From an uncultured Bacteroidia bacterium (lineage in GTDB: Bacteria; Bacteroidota; Bacteroidia; Bacteroidales; UBA932), in the NCBI GenBank assembly GCA_902784785.1, contig CACZWF010000008.1, forward strand, positions 2,682 to 46,883: 44,202 nucleotides of DNA, written 5' to 3'. Below, piece by piece: positions 32,561 through 39,965 of this stretch; positions within the stretch are counted from its first letter, which is position 1, and every line of letters begins with the position of its first letter. Position numbers and translations under genes: made by a program. Below the pieces are notes generated by a model. It did no database searches, had not been told where the DNA came from, and was given only the letters and a program-made list of their open reading frames with translations.

Positions 32561-32609
32561 AAACCGGCCAACTTCCCAAGTAAAAATCGGCCAAGTTCCC
32601 AAATAGTGC
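32541..32609 (+). repeat. Three 23-bp tandem repeats
   Basis: Units at 32541-32563 and 32564-32586 differ only at the first base; the third (32587-32609) is degenerate. Core: GGCCAACTTCCCAAGTAAAA. The TAA in the first unit is the stop codon now used by hisS. They mark the left end of the ATPase unit. Confidence 0.85.
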
Positions 32610-32617
32610 AGAATAAG

Positions 32618-32649
32618 TTTGCATAATAACCTTATTTATAGTAATTTTG
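32618..32649 (+). promoter_or_regulatory. Promoter of the DUF4143 ATPase gene
   Basis: TTTG (32618-32621), 20-bp spacer, TAATTTTG (32642-32649), ~24 bp before ATG 32673. The unit therefore brings its own promoter. Confidence 0.78.
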
Positions 32650-32672
32650 CAGCATAATTCATTTTTGCCGTT

Positions 32673-33953
32673 ATGGGAGATTATAAACCACGGATTGCCG
32701 ATCAAATGCTGGCAGCCCGACTCAGGAGAAAAGGAGCCGTTTTGATAGAAGGGCCCAAATGGTGTGGAAAAACCACCACGGCAGAGCAGCAAGCTGGCAG
32801 TATATTGTATATGGCTGACCCTGTCCGCAAGCAGCAAAATCTCCAAGCCTCAAAAATCAATATCAATCAACTTTTGGAAGGGACAACGCCAAGACTAATC
32901 GACGAGTGGCAGATTGCCCCTTCACTTTGGGACAGCGTACGATATGAAGTGGACCATAGAAGAGAAATGGGTCAGTTCATTCTCACAGGTAGTAGCGTTC
33001 CACCCTCTTCTGATGAAATCTTTCATAGCGGGACCGGTCGTTTCGCCAAATTAAAAATGCGCACAATGTCTCTATTTGAATCCGGAGACTCTACTGGAGA
33101 TATCAGCATTTCAGAATTATTCAATCGGCCGGAACCGACGATCTTGAAAGGAAATAGTCTTATCGACATCAAACGACTTGCCTATTTGATTTGCAGAGGA
33201 GGATGGCCGGGAGCGCTCAACTTAGCGGAAGAAGACGCATTGGCCCAAGCCTTTGATTATTATGATGTGGTTTGCGACAGTGACACATCACGGCTTGACG
33301 GCGTTGAACGAAATCCCCAACGGGTTCGGCAACTGATGCGTTCTTACGCACGCCACCAAGGTACAGCAGCTCCTGTCAGCACGATTTTAGCCGATTTGAA
33401 AATCAATGAAGCATGCAGCCTGTCCGACAATACCATTTACGACTACATCAAGGTTCTAAAAGGTATTTTTGTCATTGAGGATATGACGGCTTGGAATCCA
33501 AACCTAAGAAGCAAGACCGCCATACGAACTAGCGACAACCATTATTTCATTGACCCCAGTATCGCCACTGCCGCATTGGGCGCCAGTCCAAATGATTTAT
33601 TGAACGACTTGCAGACAATGGGGCTGATGTTTGAAACACTCGCCGTCCGCGACCTTCGTATTTATGCTGACGCACTGGATGGGGTGGTGTACCACTATCG
33701 CGACAAGAAAGGGCTGGAATGCGATGCTGTCATCCATCTAAGAAACGGTTCATACGGATTGATAGAAATCAAATTGGGCGGTGACAACTTGATAGAAGAA
33801 GGAGCCAAGTCTCTCAAAAAACTATCCGATGAAATAGATATCACAAAGATGAAAGCCCCATCCTTCAAAATGGTATTGACAGGAGTCGGCGACTTTCCCT
33901 ACCAAAGAGACGACGGCATTCTCGTCATTCCCATCGGCTGCCTAAGACCATAA
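32673..33953 (+). CDS. AAA_14/DUF4143 ATP-binding protein
   Basis: 426 residues. Walker A is G27-P-K-W-C-G-K-T34, Walker B L75-I-D77-E78 with DEWQ, and sensor-type LTGSS at ~110. The C-terminal ~190 residues are the DUF4143 domain, ending in a PD-(D/E)xK-like ECD...GLIEIKLGG core. This large family is common and variable in copy number in gut bacteria; its function is unsettled (proposed roles in defence or chromosome maintenance are not proven). It has its own promoter and lies between 62-bp direct repeats of hisS. Base composition is more AT-rich than hisS. Confidence 0.93.
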   Translation: MGDYKPRIADQMLAARLRRKGAVLIEGPKWCGKTTTAEQQAGSILYMADPVRKQQNLQASKININQLLEGTTPRLIDEWQIAPSLWDSVRYEVDHRREMGQFILTGSSVPPSSDEIFHSGTGRFAKLKMRTMSLFESGDSTGDISISELFNRPEPTILKGNSLIDIKRLAYLICRGGWPGALNLAEEDALAQAFDYYDVVCDSDTSRLDGVERNPQRVRQLMRSYARHQGTAAPVSTILADLKINEACSLSDNTIYDYIKVLKGIFVIEDMTAWNPNLRSKTAIRTSDNHYFIDPSIATAALGASPNDLLNDLQTMGLMFETLAVRDLRIYADALDGVVYHYRDKKGLECDAVIHLRNGSYGLIEIKLGGDNLIEEGAKSLKKLSDEIDITKMKAPSFKMVLTGVGDFPYQRDDGILVIPIGCLRP

Positions 33954-34019
33954 AAGTGCAAGAAAGTTTCGAGACATGGACGACGTTTCACCGAAATAAG
34001 CAAAAAAACTTTAAATTAA

Positions 34020-34081
34020 GCCGCCGGCCAGATCAACCTCAAGAACCTCGCCACCGGCGAACAGCAGACCTTCTCCAAGGA
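34020..34081 (+). repeat. Right copy of 62-bp direct repeat (hisS 3' coding sequence)
   Basis: Identical to 32453-32514. Distance between copies is 1567 bp start to start, enclosing the tandem repeats and the ATPase gene. Confidence 0.9.
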
Positions 34082-34115
34082 CGACTTGGAAGGGATTATA
34101 TCGTTTATTAAATAA
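34020..34115 (+). pseudogene. hisS: Orphaned original 3' end of hisS
   Basis: In frame it reads AAGQINLKNLATGEQQTFSK then DDLEGIISFIK and TAA 34113-34115. There is no start codon or upstream gene. It is best read as the native hisS terminus displaced by insertion of the ATPase unit, while the left copy carries a variant ending. Confidence 0.85.
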
Positions 34116-34128
34116 GAGAGCCCCGATC

Positions 34129-37100
34129 TTAAAATCTCGGACCGCCGAAACCGCCACCCATCGGGCCGCCTCCCATCGGTGCACCGCCGCCCATACCGGG
34201 ACCGCGGCCGGAGGCGCGTTCTTTCTGCATGCGGCTTTCCATCTGCTTGCCCGCCTTGCCGAAGTTGCCGAAACGGTAGGTCAGGGAAATCATCACATAG
34301 CGGCCGAGGGTGTTGTTGAGCGTCTCGGTGTGGACGTTGGCGGTATCGGTCACATAGCGGTTGCGGGACTGATTGAGGATGTCGAACACCTTGACGCTTA
34401 AAGTGAACTGGTTCTTGAAGAGCAGTTTAGTCACTTCCGCGTTGATGATGCACTCGTTTTCCGCGTTGGTGTAGCCGTTGTACCAAATGTAGGACGCATC
34501 GGCATTGATGCCCACGCCGCCGGGGATGGTCCAAAGCATTTCCGCCTGGGCCTGGTTGCGGAAGCGCAGGTTGTCGGAAGCGGAGGCGATGGTGTACCAG
34601 CCTTTGTTCATCGTCGTTCCGGCACCAAGGGAAGCCTCCACAAAGTCGTTGCGGTAAGTGAATTTAAGATTCTCGTTCAGATTGAGCGACTGCGTCGTGT
34701 TGGTCGTAAAGTAATCAGAGAAAGACTTGGTCGGATTGCTGCCGAAGAAATCATTGTTGAAGCGCTCGTAATCGAAAGAGGCGGTGACAGGGTCGTAGTA
34801 TAGATTGGTAAAATCGTCGCTCTTGCTGGTAATTCCTACAAAGTTGGTGCTGTTGGAGTAGGAAATCCGGAAGCGGTTGGACACGGAGAAATTACTCTTG
34901 GCAATGGGTGAATTGAGGAAACAGCCCAGATTGACATCTCCCGAGAGCGGACCATTGGTCGGCATCGAATACTGCACGCCCGCCTTATCATACCAACGGG
35001 CGGAGGTGATGTTGTCCTTAACGGCATTGCCGCTGAAGAAGCCTCGGATGGAGAAGAAGGTCTTCTTGTTGGTGTAGCCGAAACCACCCCGGATGCGGTG
35101 CGTGAAGTAGGGTTTCAGATAGGGGTTACCGAAACTGATGTTGAGCGGGTTGCTGTTGTCCGGAACGGGCATTAACTGCGAGGTCGTCGGCTGGGAGGAC
35201 TGTCCGCGGTAGAAGAGGCGGATGTCGGAGTTGTCGTTGAACTCATAACGCACCATCGCCTGGGGCGCCCAGTTGTGCACCACGCTGTGATAATTCTTAC
35301 CGTTGGTCATATTGTCGGTAATCGTGGGACGGTAGGCCGCTCCGACCTGCAGGCGTAATTTTTTCAACTGATACTGGAGGTTCATTCCCGCCGCGAAATT
35401 GTGATACTCGTTGGTGATGTTACGCGAGTAAGTCTCATTCGGGGTTTTCGCGGCGAAGTTTTCGGAAGCAATCAAGTCTGCCAGCGTCGTACCGGTGCCA
35501 TGGAGGTCCCACGTACTCCGTTCGTTGTTGCTCTTGCTCCACTGATACATTCCGTTCAATTCCAAATAGAGGTTTTCGACCAGCGGTTCGGTATAGACCA
35601 CCCGCGTGCTGACCAAGGAAGAATTGCTTTTCCCGTCATACCACTGGTCCGTCAATTTATTGGTGCCCGACGTGATATCCTGGCTCAAGGAACGGTTGAA
35701 GCCGTCAATATTATTCCCAGAAAAGTTATAGCGGATATTGGCGGAGAAGGTACGGCCCGGAATCCCCAGTTTCTGTCGATAAAGCAAGCGGCCGCTGGCG
35801 GTCCAGTTGCTATTCTTTCCATCCGTCGAAGTGAAGCCCGCATTTTTCAGCGCATTCGAGCGCCAGGTGCTGTCGATGGAATACTCATTGAACTTGCCGT
35901 CGCCGAAATTGAACTGCGGTTCGAAGAGGATGGAGGTGTTTTCGGTTATTTTCCAATCCAACTTCACTCCGAAGCGGTGCCCCTGCGTAAAGGTGTTGTT
36001 CAGACCATATCCGCCGTTGCCGACATCTTTACCCAACAGGTTGTAGGGGCCTCCGTTCTTATACACCATCGTCTCCCCGTTGTCGAGATAGGTCGTCTTC
36101 TGGCTCTGTTCGGTCACGACGGTATTGTTGCCATTGTAGAGGTAGTTGCCGCCGAGGTCCATATTACCGTCCAGCAGGTTCCAGGCCCCGTTGACACCGC
36201 CCAGCCAGGAGGTGGAAACGCCGTTGCTGCCCCCGAAGCCGGAGCCGCCGCCCATTCCCCTGTCTCCCCGCATGCTCCGCATCATCGACCCGGCCATGTC
36301 GTTGAAACCGCGGTTGTTGGTGTTGTTGCCGTTGACAATGATGCTAATCTGGCTCTTGTCGGTGAAGTTGCCCACCATCGCGGCACCTTGCCAACGCACC
36401 GGCTCGTTCATGCTGCCGATGACCTGGAAGTCGTGGCCGCCGCCGGCAGACACATTGCCGAACCAGCCGTTCATCATTCCCCTTTTCAGCGAAAGGTCAA
36501 TGACCGTCTCTTCTTCGCCGTCGTCGATGCCCGTAAAGAGGGCCTGGTCGGATTTCTTCTCGACCACCTTCACCTTTTCCACGATTTTGGCGGGGATATT
36601 TTTGGACGCGAGCTGCGGGTCATCCAGGAAAAAGGTTTTTCCGTCTATGGTGATTTTGTTGATGGTCTGTCCGTTGGCGGTAATCGTTCCGTCCGAAGCC
36701 ACTTCCACGCCCGGAAGCTTTTTCAAGAGGTTCTCCAGCATATCGTTGTCGGTCGTACGGAAAGAGGCCGCGTTGTACTCGATGGTGTCTTTCTTGATGA
36801 TAATGGGGTTTCCCACCTCCGAAACGCGGGCCGCATCCAAGGTCTGGGAATCCGTCGCCATCAGCAATTTGCCCAAGCGGACATCCCCGTCCACCTTGAT
36901 TTCTTTAACGAGGGGCTTGTAACCCAGCAATTCCGCCTTCACGGTATAATTTCCCTTGCGCACTTTTTCGAGTTTCGCGTAGCCTTTGTCGTCCGAGAGA
37001 ATATATTTGGCCGCCTTGGTCTGTCCCTGGGGAATCAGGGAAACGGTCGCGAACTGGACCGGCTGCTGGTCAGACTCCCCTTCCAGGGAAAGTTCAACAC

Positions 37101-37164
37101 TATAGGATTGGGCCAACAAGGCCGTCGGGCACAACAACAGAATGAGGAGAAGAATCTTCTTCAT
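34129..37164 (-). CDS. Outer-membrane beta-barrel protein with N-terminal CarboxypepD_reg-like domain
   Basis: 1011 residues. Signal peptide 1-19 (ends ALLAQ). A carboxypeptidase-regulatory-like beta sandwich (~22-105, QPVQFATVSLIPQGQ...KGYAKLEKVRKGNYTVKAELLGYK) is followed by a plug-like region (~115-225, DMLENLLKKLPGVEVASDGTITANGQTINKITIDGK) and a long barrel of alternating Tyr/Asn/Thr-rich strands (OMP_b-brl_3 type). No TonB box is evident and no SusD partner is adjacent, so it is not a typical SusC. The last ~30 residues are a Gly/Met/Pro tail (repeated MGGG). Cargo unknown. Confidence 0.9.
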   Translation of the reverse strand: MKKILLLILLLCPTALLAQSYSVELSLEGESDQQPVQFATVSLIPQGQTKAAKYILSDDKGYAKLEKVRKGNYTVKAELLGYKPLVKEIKVDGDVRLGKLLMATDSQTLDAARVSEVGNPIIIKKDTIEYNAASFRTTDNDMLENLLKKLPGVEVASDGTITANGQTINKITIDGKTFFLDDPQLASKNIPAKIVEKVKVVEKKSDQALFTGIDDGEEETVIDLSLKRGMMNGWFGNVSAGGGHDFQVIGSMNEPVRWQGAAMVGNFTDKSQISIIVNGNNTNNRGFNDMAGSMMRSMRGDRGMGGGSGFGGSNGVSTSWLGGVNGAWNLLDGNMDLGGNYLYNGNNTVVTEQSQKTTYLDNGETMVYKNGGPYNLLGKDVGNGGYGLNNTFTQGHRFGVKLDWKITENTSILFEPQFNFGDGKFNEYSIDSTWRSNALKNAGFTSTDGKNSNWTASGRLLYRQKLGIPGRTFSANIRYNFSGNNIDGFNRSLSQDITSGTNKLTDQWYDGKSNSSLVSTRVVYTEPLVENLYLELNGMYQWSKSNNERSTWDLHGTGTTLADLIASENFAAKTPNETYSRNITNEYHNFAAGMNLQYQLKKLRLQVGAAYRPTITDNMTNGKNYHSVVHNWAPQAMVRYEFNDNSDIRLFYRGQSSQPTTSQLMPVPDNSNPLNISFGNPYLKPYFTHRIRGGFGYTNKKTFFSIRGFFSGNAVKDNITSARWYDKAGVQYSMPTNGPLSGDVNLGCFLNSPIAKSNFSVSNRFRISYSNSTNFVGITSKSDDFTNLYYDPVTASFDYERFNNDFFGSNPTKSFSDYFTTNTTQSLNLNENLKFTYRNDFVEASLGAGTTMNKGWYTIASASDNLRFRNQAQAEMLWTIPGGVGINADASYIWYNGYTNAENECIINAEVTKLLFKNQFTLSVKVFDILNQSRNRYVTDTANVHTETLNNTLGRYVMISLTYRFGNFGKAGKQMESRMQKERASGRGPGMGGGAPMGGGPMGGGFGGPRF

Positions 37165-37207
37165 AGCGTAACGTTCATTTATCCATTTTTGGATGCGAGA
37201 AACCGGG

Positions 37208-37215
37208 CAAAGTTA
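37208..37215 (-). promoter_or_regulatory. -7 box of the outer-membrane protein gene
   Basis: TAACTTTG on the minus strand, ~43 bp before ATG 37164. It directly abuts the T-run of the upstream terminator, so its -33 region lies inside that hairpin. Confidence 0.6.
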
Positions 37216-37239
37216 AAAAACTGTTTTGAAAAAACAGTC
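37216..37239 (-). terminator. Intrinsic terminator of serS-ruvC
   Basis: On the minus strand ACTGTTTT-TTC-AAAACAGT (8-bp perfect stem, 37238-37220) followed by TTTTTT, seven bases after the ruvC stop region. Confidence 0.8.
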
Positions 37240-37246
37240 TATCCGT

Positions 37247-37822
37247 TTATTTTTCTGCGCGCTCCGGATGGTCTTTCAAAAAATCAGCCCAGGAATTGGA
37301 CTTCTTGGAACTTTTCTTTTTCGCACTGCTGACCGGCAGGGCGTTCTGCTCGTAATAATGGCAAAGCGCGATGGCCAAAGCATCCGTAGCATCGAGATGA
37401 TCCGGATTCAGTTCCACCTTGAGCGTCTTTTGTATCATCGTACTCACCTGGTCCTTGCTGGCAGCACCATTGCCACAAATGGCGATTTTCGCCTTCCTCG
37501 GGGCATATTCGGTCACCGGGACGCCCACTTGCGTCGCCGCGATGATGGCCGCGCCCTGGGCCCGGCCGAGTTTGAGCACCACCTGTACATTCTTTCCGTA
37601 AAAAGGTGACTCGACGGCCATCGCCGTCGGATGCCAGGTCTCTATCAACTCCTGGACGCCAGCATGGATATTGGCGAGTTTCTCGAAAGGTTCCTTGATT
37701 TTGCGCAAATCGAAAACCCCCATCGTCAGATAGTGAGGGCCCTTGTCATCTACGGAAATAACCCCGTAACCCAGCAGCTGGGTTCCGGGGTCGATTCCTA
37801 AAATGACTTGCTTAGATTGCAT
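37247..37822 (-). CDS. ruvC: Crossover junction endodeoxyribonuclease RuvC
   Basis: 191 residues. Resolves Holliday junctions by paired nicks. The acidic active site is seen as D11 (ILGIDPGT), E71 (AVESPFYGKN), and D144/D147 (HLDATDALAIALCH). A basic, Lys/Ser-rich C-terminal tail (~165-191) follows the fold. It overlaps the end of serS by 11 bp and is followed by a terminator; ruvA and ruvB are not in the window. Confidence 0.96.
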   Translation of the reverse strand: MQSKQVILGIDPGTQLLGYGVISVDDKGPHYLTMGVFDLRKIKEPFEKLANIHAGVQELIETWHPTAMAVESPFYGKNVQVVLKLGRAQGAAIIAATQVGVPVTEYAPRKAKIAICGNGAASKDQVSTMIQKTLKVELNPDHLDATDALAIALCHYYEQNALPVSSAKKKSSKKSNSWADFLKDHPERAEK

Positions 37823-39080
37823 CGAAGCCGGTGTAAGGCCTGAGGGCTTCGGGGATGATGACGTGTCCGTCTTTCTGGCAGTTTTCCAACAAGGTGGCCA
37901 CCACGCGGGGAAGGGCCAGCGAACTGCCGTTCAGGGTGTGGCAGAGCTGAATCTTTCCGTCGGCGTCTTTGTAACGCAGGTGAAGGCGGTTGGCCTGATA
38001 ACTTTCAAAGTTGGAAACGGAAGAAATCTCCAGCCATCTCCCCTGTGCCGCACTGTAAAGTTCGAAGTCGTAGGTGATGGCGGAAGTGAAGCTCATATCT
38101 CCGCCGCACAGACGCAGGATGCGGTACGGAAGTCCCAGCTTGTTGACCAGGCTTTCCACGTGCGCCACCATATCATCGAGGGCCGCATAGGAATTTTCGG
38201 GCTTCTCCACACGGACAATCTCCACTTTGTCGAACTGATGGAGACGGTTGAGTCCACGCACGTCCTTGCCGTAGGAACCCGCTTCGCGACGGAAGCAAGG
38301 CGTGTAGGCCGTCATCTTTTGGGGAAGGTCCTTCTCCGCGAGAATCTCATCGCGGAAAATATTGGTCACAGGCACTTCAGCGGTCGGAACCATATAGAAA
38401 TTATCGAGGTTGGCGTGGTACATCTGGCCTTCTTTGTCGGGCAACTGGCCGGTACCGAAACCGGAGGCCTCGTTGACCATTACGGGCGGCTCCACTTCGA
38501 GGTAACCCGCTTCCGTATTGTTGTCCAGGAAGAAGTTGATGAGGGCGCGCTGGAGTTTGGCGCCTTTGCCTTTATATACCGGGAAACCGGCACCGGTGAT
38601 TTTGACACCGAGGTCAAAGTCGATGATGTCGAGTTTCTTGGCCAGTTCCCAATGGGGAAGGGCGTCGGGACCGAGGTCGGGAATGGCATTGCCCATCTTG
38701 ACGACCACGTTGTCTTCGGCGGTACGGCCTTCGGGAACCAGGTCGCAAGGAAGGTTGGGCAGCAGCACGAGCTGGGCGTTCAGCTCCTGCATATTGGCAT
38801 CGGCTTCAGCCTGCAGGCGGGCGGACTCCTCTTTGAGTTTCGCCACTTCGGCTTTGGCGGCTTCGGCGGCGGCTTTGTCGCCGGCTTTCATATAACCGCC
38901 GATGAGTGCGGCGGCTTTCTTCTGCTCGGAGAGGCAGCTGTCAAGTTGCTGCTGGATGCGACGGCGGTCTTCGTCCCGCTTGTTGATGTTTTCTACGATT
39001 TCCCGCGCGTCAAAATGCTTGACGGCAAGTTTCTTGATCACGAACTCGGGATTTTCCCGAAGAAGTTTGAGTGTGAGCAT
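37812..39080 (-). CDS. serS: Serine--tRNA ligase
   Basis: 422 residues. N-terminal long antiparallel coiled coil (~25-105) that grips the extra arm of tRNA-Ser, then the class II catalytic core with TAEVPVTN, motif 2 CFRREAGSYGKDVRGLNRLHQFDKVE (split here by family convention around F-R-R-E) and motif 3 LNGSSLALPRVVATLLE. Unlike hisS in this window it is complete. Followed by ruvC with an 11-bp overlap; preceded by the rpmA terminator. Confidence 0.97.
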   Translation of the reverse strand: MLTLKLLRENPEFVIKKLAVKHFDAREIVENINKRDEDRRRIQQQLDSCLSEQKKAAALIGGYMKAGDKAAAEAAKAEVAKLKEESARLQAEADANMQELNAQLVLLPNLPCDLVPEGRTAEDNVVVKMGNAIPDLGPDALPHWELAKKLDIIDFDLGVKITGAGFPVYKGKGAKLQRALINFFLDNNTEAGYLEVEPPVMVNEASGFGTGQLPDKEGQMYHANLDNFYMVPTAEVPVTNIFRDEILAEKDLPQKMTAYTPCFRREAGSYGKDVRGLNRLHQFDKVEIVRVEKPENSYAALDDMVAHVESLVNKLGLPYRILRLCGGDMSFTSAITYDFELYSAAQGRWLEISSVSNFESYQANRLHLRYKDADGKIQLCHTLNGSSLALPRVVATLLENCQKDGHVIIPEALRPYTGFDAI

Positions 39081-39085
39081 AGTTT

Positions 39086-39142
39086 TGAAAAATAAAAAGA
39101 GGATTGAAGCAGACTACCTTCGCGGCGGCTCCAATCCTTCTT
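39086..39142 (-). terminator. Intrinsic terminator of rplU-rpmA
   Basis: On the minus strand AAGAAGGATTG (39142-39132) pairs with CAATCCTCTT (39106-39097), with one bulged base, followed by a T-rich run. It lies between rpmA and serS. Confidence 0.72.
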
Positions 39143-39167
39143 AACGAATCAACCGTTCAGGCTTGTC

Positions 39168-39428
39168 TTAGTTCTCGAAAGGGAGGACTGAGACGTATGA
39201 TTTGCCTTCGGCTTTCTTGGTAAATTTGACAACACCGTCAATGAGAGCGTAGAGGGTGTGATCCCGTCCCATACCCACATTGAGGCCCGGATTGTGCACC
39301 GTACCGCGCTGACGGACGATGATGTTTCCGGCTTTGACTTTTTCCGATCCGAACTTCTTCAGTCCCAATCGCTTGCTTTCTGATTCACGGCCGTTCTTAG
39401 AACTACCAACACCTTTTTTATGTGCCAT
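39168..39428 (-). CDS. rpmA: 50S ribosomal protein L27
   Basis: 86 residues. [25 protein letters not shown] is the conserved N-terminus that reaches the peptidyl-transferase centre; [27 protein letters not shown] is the family core. There is no cleavable N-terminal extension of the Firmicutes type. Follows rplU by 16 bp. Confidence 0.98.
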   Translation of the reverse strand: MAHKKGVGSSKNGRESESKRLGLKKFGSEKVKAGNIIVRQRGTVHNPGLNVGMGRDHTLYALIDGVVKFTKKAEGKSYVSVLPFEN

Positions 39429-39444
39429 AACTGTTTCTCCTAAA

Positions 39445-39756
39445 TTAAGCGATTTCTACAATCTGAAGTTTCGTCAGATACTGACGATGACCGTTCAGTT
39501 TCTTGTAACCTTTGCGACGGGTTTTCTTGAAAACAAGCACTTTGTCTGCTTTGCAAGTGTCATCCAAGACCGTGGCCTTGACAACCGCGCCTTTCACGTA
39601 AGGTGATCCGACTTTCACCTTCCCGTCGTTGTCCACGAGCAGGACGGAAGAAAATTCGACTGTGGCGTCCTTCGCATCCGGGAGACGGTTCACGAAGATC
39701 TGTTTGCCAGCTTCCACCTTAAACTGCTGGCCGCCGATTTCTACGATAGCGTACAT
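39445..39756 (-). CDS. rplU: 50S ribosomal protein L21
   Basis: 103 residues: [25 protein letters not shown] start and [28 protein letters not shown] end, the 23S rRNA-binding signature. First gene of the L21-L27 operon, with an ~80-nt leader from the promoter at 39844-39874. Confidence 0.98.
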   Translation of the reverse strand: MYAIVEIGGQQFKVEAGKQIFVNRLPDAKDATVEFSSVLLVDNDGKVKVGSPYVKGAVVKATVLDDTCKADKVLVFKKTRRKGYKKLNGHRQYLTKLQIVEIA

Positions 39757-39838
39757 TTTAAAAAACTATTAAAGTTTTGACTGCGAGCGCCTTATCTACT
39801 ATAAGGACTTGAACGAGCTCCAAACAGCCGTTGGTAAG
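39757..39838 (-). promoter_or_regulatory. rplU 5' leader, possibly structured
   Basis: About 80 nt between the predicted start and the ATG. Two small stems are seen on the minus strand: CCAA/TTGG around the first 20 nt and CCTTAT-AGTAG-ATAAGG. This is long for a Bacteroidetes leader and could hold an L21 autoregulatory site; the sequence alone does not prove it. Confidence 0.3.
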
Positions 39839-39843
39839 GGCTG

Positions 39844-39874
39844 CAAAGATAGAAAAAATTTTTGATATGAGAAA
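39844..39874 (-). promoter_or_regulatory. Promoter of rplU-rpmA
   Basis: On the minus strand: TTTC (39874-39871), 19-bp spacer, TATCTTTG (39851-39844). Confidence 0.78.
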
Positions 39875-39965
39875 AATAATTGAAAAAACGCGCAAAACAC
39901 AAGCCAGTAACAATTATTTTCACTTTACGGTCCAATATACCCCAAAGGACAGGAGCCAACATTTT

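Noticed and set aside
35401-37332. Open frame of 643 codons antisense to the outer-membrane protein gene
   Set aside because: Shadow of the barrel gene; no domain, no promoter, and the minus strand carries signal peptide and barrel patterns.
37803-39095. Plus-strand frame of 430 codons over serS
   Set aside because: Shadow of serS, which is complete and recognisable.
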